DNA of 64,000 nucleotides from Caballeronia udeis. Its GTDB lineage: Bacteria; Pseudomonadota; Gammaproteobacteria; Burkholderiales; Burkholderiaceae. The translations under genes and the position numbers were made by a program. Shown piece by piece: positions 25,997 through 34,413 of this stretch (position 1 is its first letter; every line of letters begins with the position of its first letter). Under the pieces are notes generated by a model. It was not told the DNA's origin, made no database searches, and saw only the letters and a program-made list of their open reading frames with translations. The stretch is taken from positions 1-64,000 of the forward strand of contig NZ_FCOK02000007.1 of assembly GCF_001544555.2 (NCBI RefSeq), read 5' to 3'.

Positions 25997-26018
25997 CGGG
26001 TTTTCCAGTTAAAACCCG
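25997..26018 (+). terminator. Hairpin downstream of Spy-like gene
   Basis: CGGGTTTT (25997-26004) and AAAACCCG (26011-26018) form a perfect 8-bp stem with a 6-nt loop. Five A residues follow. It is 40 bp past the Spy-like stop. Confidence 0.5.
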
Positions 26019-26022
26019 TGAA

Positions 26023-26058
26023 AAAGCGCTCGCATCGTGGTTTCGATGCGAGCGCTTT
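26023..26058. terminator. Long perfect hairpin, possible bidirectional terminator
   Basis: AAAGCGCTCGCATCG (26023-26037) and CGATGCGAGCGCTTT (26044-26058) are exact reverse complements with a 6-nt loop. A-rich sequence lies on the left and TTT closes the right. This is the strongest hairpin of the window's left half and lies immediately behind the previous one. Confidence 0.65.
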
Positions 26059-26137
26059 CACATTGCGGTATGCACAACAGGGAGCTTGGCGTTACGATCG
26101 CGGATTATTCACGTTTCAGTGTTTCCATGACATCCGC

Positions 26138-26575
26138 ATGACACCAATCACCCTCGCCCATCTCGACCTTACCGCTGACCCCGCCGCGCATCGCGTGGTG
26201 AAAGACGAAACCGTCGCGGTCCAGTTTGCTGAAGAACCGGGCTCGCTGATGAGCCTGGAAGGTCCGAACCGCTACGCGCCCGGCGATGCGTTGATCACCG
26301 GCGCGACCGGCGAGCGCTGGGTGGTATCGCGGGATCGGTTCGATGCAAAGTACGCCGCGCACGACGGTCTTACTCATGGTCATCCCGGGACATACCGCAA
26401 CGTGCCGGTCGCGGTCCTCGCCAAGCAAATGCACGAAGCGTTTTCAATCGCGCGTTCGGAAGCCGGCGATGTGCTTCACGGCGAAGCGGGCGACTGGGTC
26501 ATGCAATACGCGCCGGGAGACTATGGAGTAGTCAAGGCCGCCCGTTTCGCCAAGGTTTATAAGCGCGTTTTATAG
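26138..26575 (+). CDS. PGDYG-motif protein
   Basis: 145 aa, cytoplasmic, no signal peptide. Begins MTPITLAHLDLTADPAAHRV; the middle has 'NRYAPGDALITGATGERWVVSRDRFDAKY' and 'NVPVAVLAKQMHEAFSIARS', and the end has 'WVMQYAPGDYGVVKAARFAKVYKRV', which contains the PGDYG motif that names a small domain family. The start is the last in-frame ATG before the domain. Function of the family is unknown to me. Stand-alone gene. Confidence 0.75.
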   Translation: MTPITLAHLDLTADPAAHRVVKDETVAVQFAEEPGSLMSLEGPNRYAPGDALITGATGERWVVSRDRFDAKYAAHDGLTHGHPGTYRNVPVAVLAKQMHEAFSIARSEAGDVLHGEAGDWVMQYAPGDYGVVKAARFAKVYKRVL

Positions 26576-26626
26576 TCTCCATAGCCTCACCAAGGCCGGG
26601 CACTCTGTGCGCGCCAGACGTGACGC

Positions 26627-26995
26627 TTACGCAAAATCCTCGCCTATATCGATCTCGACCGTGCGCGGCACCGTTTCCCCGGCTGCGTACATCTCCTCGA
26701 GCGAGCCCAGCGTGGCTTCCACATAGGCACGCAGCACCGCATAGCTGCGCGCGTGCAGACGCGGCGGCATCGCCCTGTAACGTGCGAGTGCGGCGGGATC
26801 GAAGCGGATATCAATCGCTATACGGCGCGCCGTCGCCCCGAAGCGCATCGCCACGTAGTGAATCACGAGTGAGAGCTGGCCGTCGTCGCCGGGGCGCTCG
26901 GCGAATTGCGTCTGCTCCGGGAACAGGTCGTTGACCACGCGCGCCAGCAATTCGATATCGGCACTCGGGCAGTCGTATTGATATTCGTCGTCCAT
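26627..26995 (-). CDS. Hypothetical protein (122 aa), second gene after ptxS-yhfC-like pair
   Basis: MDDEYQYDCPSADIELLARV start; acidic at both ends, with a basic central segment 'MRFGATARRIAIDIRFDPAALARYRAMPPRLHARSYAVLRAYVEA'. No signal peptide or membrane helix. One nucleotide separates the stop of the upstream YhfC-like gene from this start, so translation is coupled. It resembles short DUF-type proteins confined to Burkholderiaceae, but I cannot name the family with confidence. Function unknown. Confidence 0.65.
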   Translation of the reverse strand: MDDEYQYDCPSADIELLARVVNDLFPEQTQFAERPGDDGQLSLVIHYVAMRFGATARRIAIDIRFDPAALARYRAMPPRLHARSYAVLRAYVEATLGSLEEMYAAGETVPRTVEIDIGEDFA

Positions 26996-26996
26996 C

Positions 26997-27824
26997 TCAG
27001 TCTCCGGCTTCTGCACGCGCCGTACGCGCCGCTCGATTCGCGGCTGCCGCCACGCCCAGGAAATAGCGCCGCAGCGCACGCATCACGATCAGGCCGAACA
27101 CGAGATACACCGCGTCGGCGGCAAGCAGCGGAATCAACTGCGCCTGATACAGCGCAACCGGCAACGCGATCAGCGCGTGCGCAACGATCATGAACGGCAG
27201 CGTAAAGCGGAAACGTTCACGCAGCATGTGCCACATTCCCACCGACAAGCCCACCTGGAACACGAATGCGGCGGCCCGCTCGACCAGGAACAACGCGGCG
27301 GATTCCGGCGCGAGACTGCCGAGCACGGCGTGCAGCCGCAGCAGCGACTCGGCCGGGACGCTCGTGAAGTACTGATCGAGCATGCCGCGATCGGCGAGCA
27401 GCGCGTAGAGGATCCACTGCAGTTGCACCAGCACGCCGACAAGCCAGGCCTCCGCGCCGCCGTGGCCGATTCCATAACCCAGCGCCGTGCCCGGGCGCTC
27501 CAACGAAGTGGGATCGCGCTTGATCAACCACTTCATGCCGGCATAGCGCCCGACCTCCTCGCAAATACCCGTCGCAAGCGCGCCGTAGATCACGAAAATG
27601 GCCGGATTCATCAGCAGACCGACGGTCGTCGCATTGCTCAGCACGAGCCCGTGCAAGCCACGTTCGATCACCATCGAAAACAGTGCGAAGACCGCGATTC
27701 CGACAATCGCGTCACGCCGCTCGAAACCAAACCGGGGTTTCGTCTTGCGATACAGCCAGATGGGCAACGCGGCAATCAGCAGCGTCGCGAGGGTGAGACA
27801 GACCAGCGTCAAGGCACTTACCAT
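26997..27824 (-). CDS. YhfC-family membrane protein (CPBP-like putative intramembrane protease)
   Basis: 275 aa with seven to eight hydrophobic segments. The motif 'GALATGICEEVGRYAGMKWL' contains the EE..R pair of CPBP-like intramembrane proteases, and 'GYGIGHGGAEAW' supplies a conserved His and Glu; both are hallmarks of the YhfC family. GAGGA precedes the ATG by 10 nt. It starts 20 nt after the ptxS stop and is followed by a small gene 1 nt away, so these three genes probably share a transcript. Protease activity is a family-level prediction; no substrate known. Confidence 0.78.
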   Translation of the reverse strand: MVSALTLVCLTLATLLIAALPIWLYRKTKPRFGFERRDAIVGIAVFALFSMVIERGLHGLVLSNATTVGLLMNPAIFVIYGALATGICEEVGRYAGMKWLIKRDPTSLERPGTALGYGIGHGGAEAWLVGVLVQLQWILYALLADRGMLDQYFTSVPAESLLRLHAVLGSLAPESAALFLVERAAAFVFQVGLSVGMWHMLRERFRFTLPFMIVAHALIALPVALYQAQLIPLLAADAVYLVFGLIVMRALRRYFLGVAAAANRAARTARAEAGD

Positions 27825-27844
27825 TAATTAAATTTCCTCAAGAA

Positions 27845-28915
27845 CTATGTGCCGCCATGATTCGTTGGTGACGACGCCATTGCAGACGTCGATGCCCGCA
27901 CGACCAGTTCGCCCGGCAGCAGGCATTCTCGCGCCGCCACGACCGCACCTTCAATGCGCTCGTGCAGGAACTCGACGGCGCGCTCGCCTATGCTATAGGT
28001 CGGCTGCCGCACGGTCGTCATTCCGGCCAGCTCGGCCCACTCGGAGTCGTCGATACTCATTAGCGCCACCCGCCGCTGCCAGTCGACGCCATGACGATCC
28101 TTCAGGTGCAGCGCAACCCGCAATGCGACCGGCGCGTTCGCCGCGAACAGCGCTATGCGGCGGTTCTGCCGTTGGGCGGCGTCGATGCGCGCATCGATTT
28201 CAACAAGGGTTTCGTCATTATCCAGATCGAGCACGATCGTGGCGCCGGAGACTCTGGAAACGCCGAGCGCGCCGATAGTGTCACGAAATGCCGCTTCGCG
28301 CATGCGCCGCGAGCTGACCTGCGCGTACGGCTGGACGACAAACAGCAGTTCATCGAAACCCTGGCTGACGAGATGGCGGATCGCCATCCGCACCGCTTCG
28401 GTATTGTCCAGACCGACCATGTCGGTGACGAGCCCTTCGACTGCACGATCCACCAGCACGACCGGCACACCGCCGCGAGTGAGCGATTCCAGCGTATCCT
28501 CCTTCACGCCGAGCGCATTCACAATCACGCCCTCCACACGATACGTGGTCAGCAGTTGCAGGTATCGACGCTCCAGGTCGACCTCGTTCGCCGCGTGGCA
28601 GATCAGCGGCATATAACCATACGCGTGACAGGCTGCTTCCACGCCCTGCAGCACCTCGACGGAGTACGGATTCGTGAGGTCCGCGACCAGCATCCCGACC
28701 AGCCGGTTGCGCCCGCGTTTCAACCCGCGCGCCATCTGGTTGGGGCGGTAATCGAGCTTCGCGATCGCCTCTTCTATACGCTCGCGCAATTCTGTCGACA
28801 ACACCCCCGTCTCGCCGTTCAGATAGCGCGAAATGCTGGTCTTGCCGGTGCCAGCTTCGCGCGCGACGTCGGTGATGGTCGCGCGCCGGTCATTCGAAAA
28901 ATTGTCTCTGGCCAT
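27845..28915 (-). CDS. ptxS: PtxS-like LacI-family regulator of 2-ketogluconate metabolism
   Basis: 356 aa. LacI headpiece 'RATITDVAREAGTGKTSISRYLNGETGVLSTELRERIEEAIAKLDYRPNQMARGLKRGR' followed by the hinge helix and a periplasmic-binding-type core (VGMLVADLTNPYSVEVLQGV). PtxS represses the kgu genes and is released by 2-ketogluconate. Here it lies directly downstream of kguD, after a terminator, instead of divergent or upstream. An ATG at 28913-28915 starts the headpiece; GTG at 28930 would add five residues but begins in the terminator tail. A matching operator lies upstream of kguE. Confidence 0.87.
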   Translation of the reverse strand: MARDNFSNDRRATITDVAREAGTGKTSISRYLNGETGVLSTELRERIEEAIAKLDYRPNQMARGLKRGRNRLVGMLVADLTNPYSVEVLQGVEAACHAYGYMPLICHAANEVDLERRYLQLLTTYRVEGVIVNALGVKEDTLESLTRGGVPVVLVDRAVEGLVTDMVGLDNTEAVRMAIRHLVSQGFDELLFVVQPYAQVSSRRMREAAFRDTIGALGVSRVSGATIVLDLDNDETLVEIDARIDAAQRQNRRIALFAANAPVALRVALHLKDRHGVDWQRRVALMSIDDSEWAELAGMTTVRQPTYSIGERAVEFLHERIEGAVVAARECLLPGELVVRASTSAMASSPTNHGGT

Positions 28916-28933
28916 GTTCTCGTTTGACACCCG

Positions 28934-28962
28934 ATAAAAACAAAGCGCGCCAGGGCGCGCTT
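28934..28962 (-). terminator. Intrinsic terminator between kguD and ptxS
   Basis: Read on the minus strand, AAGCGCGC/GCGCGCTT (28943-28950 with 28955-28962) forms an 8-bp GC stem with a 4-nt loop followed by TTTGTTTTTA. It lies 32 bp past the kguD stop and 20 bp before the ptxS start, so it should reduce but not necessarily abolish read-through into ptxS. Confidence 0.8.
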
Positions 28963-28994
28963 AGTCCTTTGCAGCAAGCTTCTCGTCAAGCCGC

Positions 28995-29963
28995 TCAGCG
29001 CTTCAATGCTTCCGGATTCACCATGTTGTTCGTCAGCGTGCCATTCAACGCACCGATCAGGTTCTCCGCGGCGTTCTTGTTCATCGCGTGGCGGGTTTCG
29101 TGCGTGGCCGAGCCAATATGCGGCAGCGCCACCACGTTCTTCATCTTGAGCAACGGCGAGTCGGCGGGCAGCGGTTCCTTGACGAACACATCGAGGCCCG
29201 CGCCCAGGATCGTACCGTCCTGCAACGCTTGAATCAGCGCATCTTCATCCACCGTCGGTCCGCGCGATGCGTTGATCAGGATCGCACTACGCTTCATTTT
29301 TTTCAGTTGCACGGCGCCGATCAGGTTGTGCGTCTCGGCGGTCAGCGGAACTTGCAGGAGCACGAAATCGGAGGTCTCCAGCAACTCGTCGAGGTCGACT
29401 TTCTTCGCGCCGTAGTCCCGTTCAGCCTGCGCATTCGGGCTGCGGTTGGTGTACAGCACGTTCATCCTGAAGCCTAGCGACGCGCGCCGCGCTACCGCAC
29501 CGCCAATGCGCCCCAGCCCGATGATACCGAGCGTCTTGCCCTGAACATCAACGCCAAAATACTCTTCGCCGATACTCTTCGTCCACTGGCCCGCCTTCAC
29601 CCACTCTGCAAGTTCCACCACGCGGCGCGCGCTCGCAAGGATCAACGCGAAAACCGTATCCGCCGTGGATTCCGTCAGCACGTCCGGCGTGTTCGTGAGC
29701 AAGATGCCGCGGCGGTTCAGGTCGGCGATATCGAAGGCATCGAAACCAACGGAAACCGTCGCCAGCGCCTTCAGCTTCGTCGCCCCTTCGAGCATGGCCG
29801 GCGTGATCTGCGTGCTCGCGCCGATCGCGCCATCCGCATCCTTCAACGCTGCAACAAACGCGTCGTGCTGCTTCGGGTCGACGGTCGTGACGTCCGCGTG
29901 TTCCTGGAGATACGCAAGCACGTCCGCCGGCAACGACTTATACGCGACGATTTTCCTTTTCAT
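28995..29963 (-). CDS. kguD: 2-ketogluconate 6-phosphate reductase (D-2-hydroxyacid dehydrogenase family)
   Basis: 322 aa D-isomer-specific 2-hydroxyacid dehydrogenase. NAD(P) motif 'KTLGIIGLGRIGGAVARRASLGFRMNVLYTNRS' , active-site Arg in 'ILINASRGPTVDEDALIQAL', Glu in 'GAGLDVFVKEPLP' and catalytic His in 'VVALPHIGSATHETR'. The TNRS after the Rossmann strand favours NADPH. As last gene of the kgu operon it should reduce 2-keto-6-phosphogluconate to 6-phosphogluconate. Start chosen at MKRKIVAYK; a 15-residue upstream extension is unlikely. The name rests on operon context as much as family. Confidence 0.88.
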   Translation of the reverse strand: MKRKIVAYKSLPADVLAYLQEHADVTTVDPKQHDAFVAALKDADGAIGASTQITPAMLEGATKLKALATVSVGFDAFDIADLNRRGILLTNTPDVLTESTADTVFALILASARRVVELAEWVKAGQWTKSIGEEYFGVDVQGKTLGIIGLGRIGGAVARRASLGFRMNVLYTNRSPNAQAERDYGAKKVDLDELLETSDFVLLQVPLTAETHNLIGAVQLKKMKRSAILINASRGPTVDEDALIQALQDGTILGAGLDVFVKEPLPADSPLLKMKNVVALPHIGSATHETRHAMNKNAAENLIGALNGTLTNNMVNPEALKR

Positions 29964-30000
29964 CGAAACAGGTCCTGTGGGATCAAGATAGGTTGGTGTC

Positions 30001-31299
30001 TCAAGCACGTGTAGCCAGTTTAGCGGCGGCTGCGACGGGCTGCGGTTTCACGACCAGCGTCAGTATGACGGCCGCCACCAGAGCAGCGCTCATGAACACA
30101 TACGACGCCGCCGGCGAGCCCGTCGCGCCGTTCAGGTACCCGACCACATACGAACCGACAAACGATCCGAGCGCACCCATGCTGTTGATCAACGCCATGG
30201 CGCCGCCCGCCACGTTCTTCGGCAACAACTCAGGCACGATCGCGAAGAACGGGCCGTACGGCGCATACATGGCCGCACCCGCAATAACGAGCAGCGCATA
30301 GGAGCCCCAGAAACTCGTCGATCCAAGCAGGTACGATCCCGCGAAGGCGAATGCGCCGATCAGCAGGAACGGCCACACGAACAACTTGCGGCGCTCGAGT
30401 TTGTCCGACGCCCACGACGCCGCGATCATCGCAATGGTCGCGGCGAGATATGGCACGGCCGACAACCACCCCGTCTCGACCATGCCGAACGTGGACGCGT
30501 TCTTGAGGATCGACGGCAGCCACAACACGAAGCCGTACACGCCGATGCTCCAGCAGAAATACTGCGCGGACAGCTTGATCACCGCGGCGGATTTAAACGC
30601 CTCGCCATAGTTCTTGACCGGTTTGATCGCCGCTTGTTCCGCGCGCAGCGTGTTGTCCAGATCGCGCTTTTCCTGGTCGGACAACCACTTAACCTGCGCC
30701 GGCTTGTCCTGCACGATGAACCACCAGATCACCGCCCAGATAATGGCCGGCGCGCCCTCCACCACGAACATGTGGCGCCAGCCGAATGAATTGATTAGGT
30801 AACCCGATACCACCGACATCCACAACACCGTCACCGGATTGCCCAGGATCAGGAAGGTGTTGGCGCGCGAGCGCTCGGATTTCGTGAACCAGTTGGAGAT
30901 GAAGATCAGCATCGCGGGCATCACGGCCGCTTCCACGACACCGAGCATGAAACGCAGCACCATCAGCGAGGGGATGTTGGTGACCACGCCGGTCAGCGCG
31001 GCGCAGCCGCCCCACAGGATCAGGCTCACGAACACGAGCTTCTTCACACTGCGACGCTCGGCGTAGATCGCGCCGGGAATCTGGAAGAAGAAATAGCCGA
31101 GGAAAAACAACGCGCCGATCAGCGACGCCAGCCCCTTGCTGATACCGAGATCGTGATTGATACCGGCCGCCGAAGCGAAGCCGAAGTTCGCACGGTCGAG
31201 ATACGCGAGGCTGTACGTGATGAACACGATCGGCATGATCGTCCACCAGCGGCGCACCGCGAGCTTGACTGTACTGGTATTGGCACTGGCTGGTTGCAT
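30001..31299 (-). CDS. kguT: 2-ketogluconate MFS transporter
   Basis: 432 aa of the anion:cation symporter type (GudP/KguT/phthalate permease). 'RRWWTIMPIVFITYSLAYLDRANFGFASAAG' is the family start; 'VVEAAVMPAMLIFISNWFTKSERSRANTFLILGNPVTVLW' is a second landmark. Twelve membrane helices. It sits third in kguE-kguK-kguT-kguD, 51 nt after kguK and 37 nt before kguD. Substrate assigned by context. C-terminal tail is Ala-rich. Confidence 0.88.
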   Translation of the reverse strand: MQPASANTSTVKLAVRRWWTIMPIVFITYSLAYLDRANFGFASAAGINHDLGISKGLASLIGALFFLGYFFFQIPGAIYAERRSVKKLVFVSLILWGGCAALTGVVTNIPSLMVLRFMLGVVEAAVMPAMLIFISNWFTKSERSRANTFLILGNPVTVLWMSVVSGYLINSFGWRHMFVVEGAPAIIWAVIWWFIVQDKPAQVKWLSDQEKRDLDNTLRAEQAAIKPVKNYGEAFKSAAVIKLSAQYFCWSIGVYGFVLWLPSILKNASTFGMVETGWLSAVPYLAATIAMIAASWASDKLERRKLFVWPFLLIGAFAFAGSYLLGSTSFWGSYALLVIAGAAMYAPYGPFFAIVPELLPKNVAGGAMALINSMGALGSFVGSYVVGYLNGATGSPAASYVFMSAALVAAVILTLVVKPQPVAAAAKLATRA

Positions 31300-31350
31300 G
31301 ATTGTCTCCGTCCTTGGCTCTTTGCTCTATGAAGCGGCTATGAAGCGCCC

Positions 31351-32352
31351 TTATAAGGCGACGTTGGCTGCTGCCGCGCCGCTGGCTTGCGTCCCGTTGC
31401 CGCCCGCTTGTTCCAGCGCATCGAGTTCGGCGCGGGTCGGGAGACCTTCGCTATCGCCAATCACCTGGATCGCCAGAGCGCCGATGCGGTTCCCGCGTGT
31501 CAGTGCGTGTCGCACGTCGCGCCCTTCCAGCAGCGCGCTCACTATGCCGACGGCGAAACCATCTCCCGCGCCGACCGTATCGACGACATTTTTCACGGGG
31601 ATCGCCGGCACCGTGCCTTCGTCCTTGTCCGCGGTCCGGAAGTACGCGCCATGCGCCCCGAGCTTGACCACCACGCCCTTCGCGCCCTGATCCAGATAGA
31701 ACTGCGCAATGTCCTCGGGCTTCGTGAAACCCGTCAGGATCTTGCCTTCGCTGACGCCCGGCATCACCCAGTCTGCCAGCGCCGCCAGCGCGTTCAGCGA
31801 CTCCGCCATCGCTTCGCGCGACGGCCACAGCGTGGGACGCAGGTTCGGATCGAAGGAGATGGTCTTGCCCGCCTTGCGCATCTCCCGCGCCATGTGGAAC
31901 CCGAGCTCACGCGAGGTCGCCGAAATGGCCGGTGCGACGCCCGTCAGATGCAGGTGGCGCGCACCCAGCACATAGTCCGCCACGTAGTCGTCGAGCGACA
32001 AATGGCTTGCCGCCGACCCTTTGCGGAAATACTCGATCGCCGGATCGCTGCCGTCATCATTCTTCGATTTGAGCTGGAAAGCGGTCGGATAACGCTCGTC
32101 GATGGTCACGCAACCCGCGTCGATTCCTTCCTGCGCGAGCACGTCGAGTACGTACCGGCCGAACGAATCCTTGCCTACGCGGCTCATCCAGCCGACCCGG
32201 AAACCGAGCCGCGACAAACCGATCGCAACGTTCAGGTCCGCGCCGGCCACGCGCTTGGTGAACTGGCCGACCTTCGCGAGATCGCCGGTCTCGGCGGCGA
32301 CGAACATCGTCATGGCTTCGCCGTAGGTCACGACATCGAGAGAGGTTTTCAT
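31351..32352 (-). CDS. kguK: 2-ketogluconate kinase (PfkB family)
   Basis: 333 aa ribokinase/PfkB-family sugar kinase. N-terminal 'VVTYGEAMTMFVAAETGDLAKVGQFTKRVAGADLNVAIGLSRLG' with the GG-type substrate loop (AGADLN); C-terminal 'VVDTVGAGDGFAVGIVSALLEG' is the PfkB signature 2 with catalytic Asp. In the pathway it phosphorylates 2-ketogluconate at C6. GAAGGA lies ahead of the start; an upstream ATG eight codons away (MNDEGPLM) is possible. It follows kguE by 43 nt. Confidence 0.88.
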   Translation of the reverse strand: MKTSLDVVTYGEAMTMFVAAETGDLAKVGQFTKRVAGADLNVAIGLSRLGFRVGWMSRVGKDSFGRYVLDVLAQEGIDAGCVTIDERYPTAFQLKSKNDDGSDPAIEYFRKGSAASHLSLDDYVADYVLGARHLHLTGVAPAISATSRELGFHMAREMRKAGKTISFDPNLRPTLWPSREAMAESLNALAALADWVMPGVSEGKILTGFTKPEDIAQFYLDQGAKGVVVKLGAHGAYFRTADKDEGTVPAIPVKNVVDTVGAGDGFAVGIVSALLEGRDVRHALTRGNRIGALAIQVIGDSEGLPTRAELDALEQAGGNGTQASGAAAANVAL

Positions 32353-32395
32353 AAGCGGTCCTTCGTCATTCATTGAGGGGTGTGCAGGCAAATTT

Positions 32396-33223
32396 TCAAG
32401 CCAATGCAAGTTGTCTGACGTAGCGCGCAGCATCGGCCGCGAGATTGTCCTGGTCGAATGGAAATTCGATACCGCGCGGAACATCGGCCGGCAGAGACGC
32501 CAGCAACGCGGCGAAGTGCGCGTCGTCGGTTGCGGGGGCCGTCGCGAAACGTCGCGCGCCTTCACCCTGCACCGCTTTGCAATGCACGTAACCCACGTAT
32601 TTGGCCAGGCGCCTCGCGGCTTCCAGCGGATCCTGCTGCGCCCATTGCCAGTTGCCGGTGTCGAAGGTCATCGAGAGCGTGTGCGAGCGGTTTTCCAATG
32701 CTTCGAACAAAGTGGAGAACGCATCGATCGTGCCGCCCGCTTTCAGCTGGCCGTTCTCGACGACAACCTGCGCTTTGGAATTTCGGATACCGGCGATCAG
32801 GCGATCGAGTGTCGCGGAATCCGTCGCCGTGCCGGCGCTTTCTGACCCGCCGAGCTGGAATTTGACGATACGCGCACCAAGCGCAGCAGCTTCGTCCAGT
32901 GTCTCCTCTATCGCGCACTCGTCGAGGGCGCCGGTATCGTCGAAAAGGGTCGCGGGGGTGGAATAAACGGGCCAGATGCCGGCCGACCGGATTCGCTGAC
33001 CGAGTTCGTACAAGGAAGCGGGCTGCGATTGAGTCTCTCTGGAGAACAATTCGCGGCGGACTTCGAAACCGGCCGCGCCTGCTTTTGCTGCGACTTCGCC
33101 CCAAGCCGCGTGGCCGTCGCGGCGGATCATTTCCGCGCCAAATGCACTCGCCACGATCACCACGGAGACAGCCGCATCAGCTCGGGTATTTTTGATCAGA
33201 TTTCCAGAATTGCCGTGTTCCAC
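32396..33223 (-). CDS. kguE: KguE-like TIM-barrel sugar isomerase/epimerase-family protein
   Basis: About 275 aa of the xylose-isomerase-like TIM-barrel (AP endonuclease 2) family. Landmarks: 'VVIVASAFGAEMIRRDGHAAWGEVAAKAGAAGFEVRRELFSR', 'VVVENGQLKAGGTIDAFSTLF', 'SMTFDTGNWQWAQQDPLEAA' and 'YVHCKAVQG', with metal-ligand-type Glu, Asp and His. First gene of the kgu operon as in pseudomonads; its biochemical role there is not settled. No ATG precedes the domain; a GTG at 33221-33223 is the most plausible start, only 27 bp downstream of the putative PtxS operator. A later GTG is also possible, so the N-terminus is uncertain. Confidence 0.8.
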   Translation of the reverse strand: MEHGNSGNLIKNTRADAAVSVVIVASAFGAEMIRRDGHAAWGEVAAKAGAAGFEVRRELFSRETQSQPASLYELGQRIRSAGIWPVYSTPATLFDDTGALDECAIEETLDEAAALGARIVKFQLGGSESAGTATDSATLDRLIAGIRNSKAQVVVENGQLKAGGTIDAFSTLFEALENRSHTLSMTFDTGNWQWAQQDPLEAARRLAKYVGYVHCKAVQGEGARRFATAPATDDAHFAALLASLPADVPRGIEFPFDQDNLAADAARYVRQLALA

Positions 33224-33249
33224 AGCGGAATTTACCTTTAACCGGCCAA

Positions 33250-33263
33250 TGGAACCGGTTCCA
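33250..33263. promoter_or_regulatory. PtxS operator-like palindrome
   Basis: TGGAACCGGTTCCA is a perfect 14-bp palindrome. It matches the published PtxS consensus TGAAACCGGTTTCA at 12 of 14 positions, differing only by symmetric changes. It lies directly upstream of kguE, the first gene of the operon, and no second copy was noticed near ptxS. Confidence 0.8.
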
Positions 33264-33274
33264 AGAACAAATTT

Positions 33275-33297
33275 CAAAAAAGACGCGTGTCGCGTCT
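33275..33297 (-). terminator. Intrinsic terminator of the LysR gene
   Basis: On the minus strand AGACGCG-ACA-CGCGTCT (33281-33297) is followed by TTTTTT. It lies 118 bp past the stop of the minus-strand LysR gene and just before the PtxS operator, insulating the kgu promoter. Confidence 0.8.
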
Positions 33298-33414
33298 GAG
33301 TGTTTCGGCATGATGCGCCCGAGGGGTCCGGGCGCGCTATTCTGGAATTCCCTAGGGCGTCTTCTTCTCGCCCCGAAACCACGCTGTCAAACTCGCTGCA
33401 AACCGCTTTCAAGC

Positions 33415-34305
33415 CTATTTTTCAGCCCCATCCGCCACGCACAGCGCGTAAAACCGCGCCGCTGCCCGCGACGCCGCCGCTCCATGCGGCATTAGGATCG
33501 AAAACCGCCGCGTCAGCGGTTCCGGCGCGATTCGCAAACGCTGCAACGCGCCGTCCTCATGGCGCATCGACATCGCCGACACAAAACCAATTCCCATTCC
33601 CGCTCGCACCGCTTCCTTCACGCCTTCCACGCCCGCGATTTCCAGCGCGACCCTCATCTGCACACCTGCCCGCGCGCACGCGCGTTCGACCAACTGGCGC
33701 ACGCCCGACCCGCCTTCGCGCAGGACCAGCGAATGGGCGCACACCGCTTCCAGGGTCACCCCGCCCGAGGCGGCCGCCAGCGGATGCCCGCGCGGCGCAA
33801 TTGCCACGATTTCGTCCTCGCGCCACGGCGTGGCTTCAGTTCCGGGCGGCAGATCGGCGCCCACCGGCCCTTCGATCATCGCGATATCCAGTGAACTCAG
33901 TGCAGCGACAATCTCGGCCGTATTACCGTCGATCGTGTGAACCGCCACATCCGGATGCTGCCGATGAAACTCCGCGATCAGGTACGGCAACAGGTAACTC
34001 GCGGGCGTCGTGCTCGCGCCAATCCTCAACGTGCCGCGCTCGAGCCCCCGCAGCGCATTCCGGTACGCATGCGCCTGCCCGACGGTCTCCCGAATCCGCG
34101 TGGCATAAACCGCGAGCTGTTCGCCGGCGGCGGTCAGCCGAATGCCGCGGCCATCGCGCTGATACAAAGGCTCGCCGAATTCGTCCTGCAATTGGCGCAA
34201 TTGCCCCGATACAGCCGGCTGCGACAAATGCAGCGCAAGTGCTGCCCGGCTGATGTTCGCGTGCTCGGCGACAGTGGCGAAAGTTATAAGCTGGTCTGCG
34301 GTCAT
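33415..34305 (-). CDS. LysR-family regulator, CysB/YeiE-like, divergent from yeiH
   Basis: 296 aa. HTH 'LITFATVAEHANISRAALALHLSQPAVSGQLRQLQDEFGEPLYQRDGRGIRLTAAGEQ' then an effector domain starting 'GTLRIGASTTPASYLLPYLIAEFHRQHPDVAVHT', characteristic of the CbbR/YeiE branch. Divergent from a YeiH-family exporter gene, the same arrangement as E. coli yeiE-yeiH. It probably binds the inverted repeat at 34314-34336 in the shared 108-bp intergenic region and ends at a strong terminator. Confidence 0.9.
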   Translation of the reverse strand: MTADQLITFATVAEHANISRAALALHLSQPAVSGQLRQLQDEFGEPLYQRDGRGIRLTAAGEQLAVYATRIRETVGQAHAYRNALRGLERGTLRIGASTTPASYLLPYLIAEFHRQHPDVAVHTIDGNTAEIVAALSSLDIAMIEGPVGADLPPGTEATPWREDEIVAIAPRGHPLAAASGGVTLEAVCAHSLVLREGGSGVRQLVERACARAGVQMRVALEIAGVEGVKEAVRAGMGIGFVSAMSMRHEDGALQRLRIAPEPLTRRFSILMPHGAAASRAAARFYALCVADGAEK

Positions 34306-34313
34306 AGTGGTTC

Positions 34314-34336
34314 AACTATCGGCTGAGCGGATAGTT
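34314..34336. promoter_or_regulatory. LysR-type inverted repeat
   Basis: AACTATC-N9-GATAGTT, perfect arms of 7 bp, lies 9 bp in front of the LysR start codon and about 78 bp from the divergent yeiH start. Symmetry and the T-N11-A-like core fit a LysR recognition-binding site for autorepression. Confidence 0.65.
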
Positions 34337-34413
34337 TACATCCTAAATGACAATTTTTCATATCGTTATATCGAGAATAGGATTAGCCACGTCAAATCGA
34401 AACGGAAAAACCC

